The notes under the pieces were generated by a model. It searched no databases, was not told the origin of the DNA, and worked only from the letters and a program-made list of their open reading frames with translations. A stretch of 7,936 nt of DNA from an uncultured Oscillospiraceae bacterium. Its GTDB lineage: Bacteria > Bacillota > Clostridia > Oscillospirales > Acutalibacteraceae. Below are positions 7,391 through 7,936 of this stretch, piece by piece. The first letter of the stretch is position 1; every line of letters starts with the position of its first letter. A program made the translations under genes and the position numbers. The DNA is taken from NCBI GenBank assembly GCA_900553525.1, contig USDZ01000074.1, forward strand, positions 1 to 7,936. Direction: 5' to 3'.

Positions 7391-7404
7391 ATTAGCCAGC
7401 TAAT
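7391..7404 (+). promoter_or_regulatory. Palindromic operator candidate 2 (just downstream of transcription start)
   Basis: ATTAGCCAGCTAAT is a perfect palindrome with 6-bp arms (ATTAGC/GCTAAT) and a 2-bp centre. It differs from operator 1, 97 bp upstream, only by a swap of the two bases after ATTAGCC. Its position at about +8 to +21 fits autorepression by the adjacent regulator. Confidence 0.68.
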
Positions 7405-7421
7405 GAAATGAGGTGTTGGAT

Positions 7422-7936
7422 ATGGCGGAGTGTTTCGAGACAAGGGAAGAGGAATCGCTCCATGCGTTGCTTTCCCAGGCGATGCGCCTGTATTTTCTGC
7501 GAAATTACGCGCTGCTGGAAAATAAACGCCTTCATCCAGGGCAGATTCCCGTTTTGTTGGAACTGCGTCAAAGTGGAGGTTTCAGTCAGATCGAACTGGC
7601 CCGCCGGCTTCAGGTACGTCCGTCTACCATGGCTGTCATGCTGCAGCGTTTGGAAAAGGTAGGATTGGTCCGCCGACATCCGGACGAGAAGGACCAGCGA
7701 GTTTCTCGTGTATATCTGACGGAAAAAGGGCAGGAGTTTATTGGCTATGCAAGTGAGATCATGCGGGTGACAAATGAAGCATTGACATTTGCCGGGGAAG
7801 AGCATACGACAAGAGGAACATTGAAGATCGGCGGCGTGGAATCTACCTGTACGGCACTGCTTCCGGAACTTTTGCTTCAATATCACAGACTGTATCCGGA
7901 AGTTGAAGTGATCATTAAGTCCGGAGCTACAGAAAA
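7422..7936 (+). CDS. Hybrid transcription regulator: MarR winged helix joined to a LysR-type effector domain (3' end outside window)
   Basis: The frame is open from ATG 7422 (GAGG at 7410-7413, 8 nt upstream) to the window edge, 171 codons. Residues ~20-100 are a MarR-type DNA-binding domain: LHPGQIPVLLELRQSGG, SQIELARRLQVRPSTMAVML as recognition region, LEKVGLVRRHPDEKDQRVSRVYLTEKG as wing. Residues ~99-128 (LTEKGQEFIGYASEIM...NEALTFAGEE) read as a LysR linker helix, and residues 132-171 (GTLKIGGVESTCTALLPELL, then QYHRLYPEVEV and a Gly-Ala-Thr-Glu) match the first strand and helix of the LysR substrate-binding domain. MarR proteins normally stop at ~140-150 residues with dimerisation helices, and LysR proteins normally have a different HTH. 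Probably a ligand-controlled regulator acting on the two nearby palindromes; the ligand is unknown. Most of the effector domain lies beyond the window. A chimeric assembly is the main alternative. Confidence 0.8.
   Translation, partial: MAECFETREEESLHALLSQAMRLYFLRNYALLENKRLHPGQIPVLLELRQSGGFSQIELARRLQVRPSTMAVMLQRLEKVGLVRRHPDEKDQRVSRVYLTEKGQEFIGYASEIMRVTNEALTFAGEEHTTRGTLKIGGVESTCTALLPELLLQYHRLYPEVEVIIKSGATE

Noticed and set aside
7408..7662. Plus-strand frame beginning ATGAGGTGTTGG
   Set aside because: It is a different frame over the MarR domain. The frame from 7422 encodes the recognisable winged helix and stays open to the window end.

Overview
The window looks like chromosomal DNA from a Gram-positive, Clostridia-type (Bacillota) bacterium, perhaps a gut or anaerobic polysaccharide-degrading lineage. 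The reasons are strong AAGGAG-type ribosome binding sites, sigma-A-like promoters with 17-bp spacers, compact GC-rich hairpin + T-run terminators, a DUF4838 protein and a YtcJ-type amidohydrolase. The genus cannot be named from the sequence. All supported genes are on the + strand, and I see no rRNA, tRNA, IS element, CRISPR array or phage gene.

Layout: (1) 1-962 is the 3' end of a DUF4838 (glycoside-hydrolase-like) gene, closed by a clear terminator at 991-1022. (2) 1023-1391 is a 369-nt gene-free stretch with a near-consensus extended -10 promoter (1079-1107) and about 280 nt of leader. The leader holds a possible pseudoknot followed by a T6 run (1124-1225) and a second hairpin (1301-1339). 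(3) 1392-2786 encodes a Wzx/MATE-like polysaccharide flippase. (4) 2885-4474 is a full-length YtcJ-like metal-dependent amidohydrolase reading frame, interrupted at codon 271 by an in-frame TGA. (5) 4547-7218 is a tight run of an SDR oxidoreductase, a Gfo/Idh/MocA oxidoreductase (ATGA overlap with the SDR) and a PfkB/ribokinase-family sugar kinase (15-nt gap), closed by a strong terminator at 7253-7293. (6) 7294-7421 is a regulatory region with two near-identical 14-bp palindromes around a good promoter. (7) 7422 to the window end encodes a transcription regulator cut by the window edge.

The most unusual item is the last gene. Its first ~100 residues are a canonical MarR-type winged helix. 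From the shared LTxxG motif onward it reads as a LysR linker helix followed by the start of a LysR substrate-binding domain, all in one open frame. MarR proteins normally end in dimerisation helices, and LysR proteins normally start with a LysR HTH, so this is a hybrid regulator (or a chimera). The palindromes beside its promoter are of MarR type, which fits autoregulation through the MarR head while ligand sensing passes to a LysR-type effector domain.

The SDR, Gfo/Idh/MocA and PfkB genes probably act together on a sugar or polyol (oxidation/reduction, then phosphorylation). The substrate cannot be read from the sequence, and no transporter gene is present in the window.
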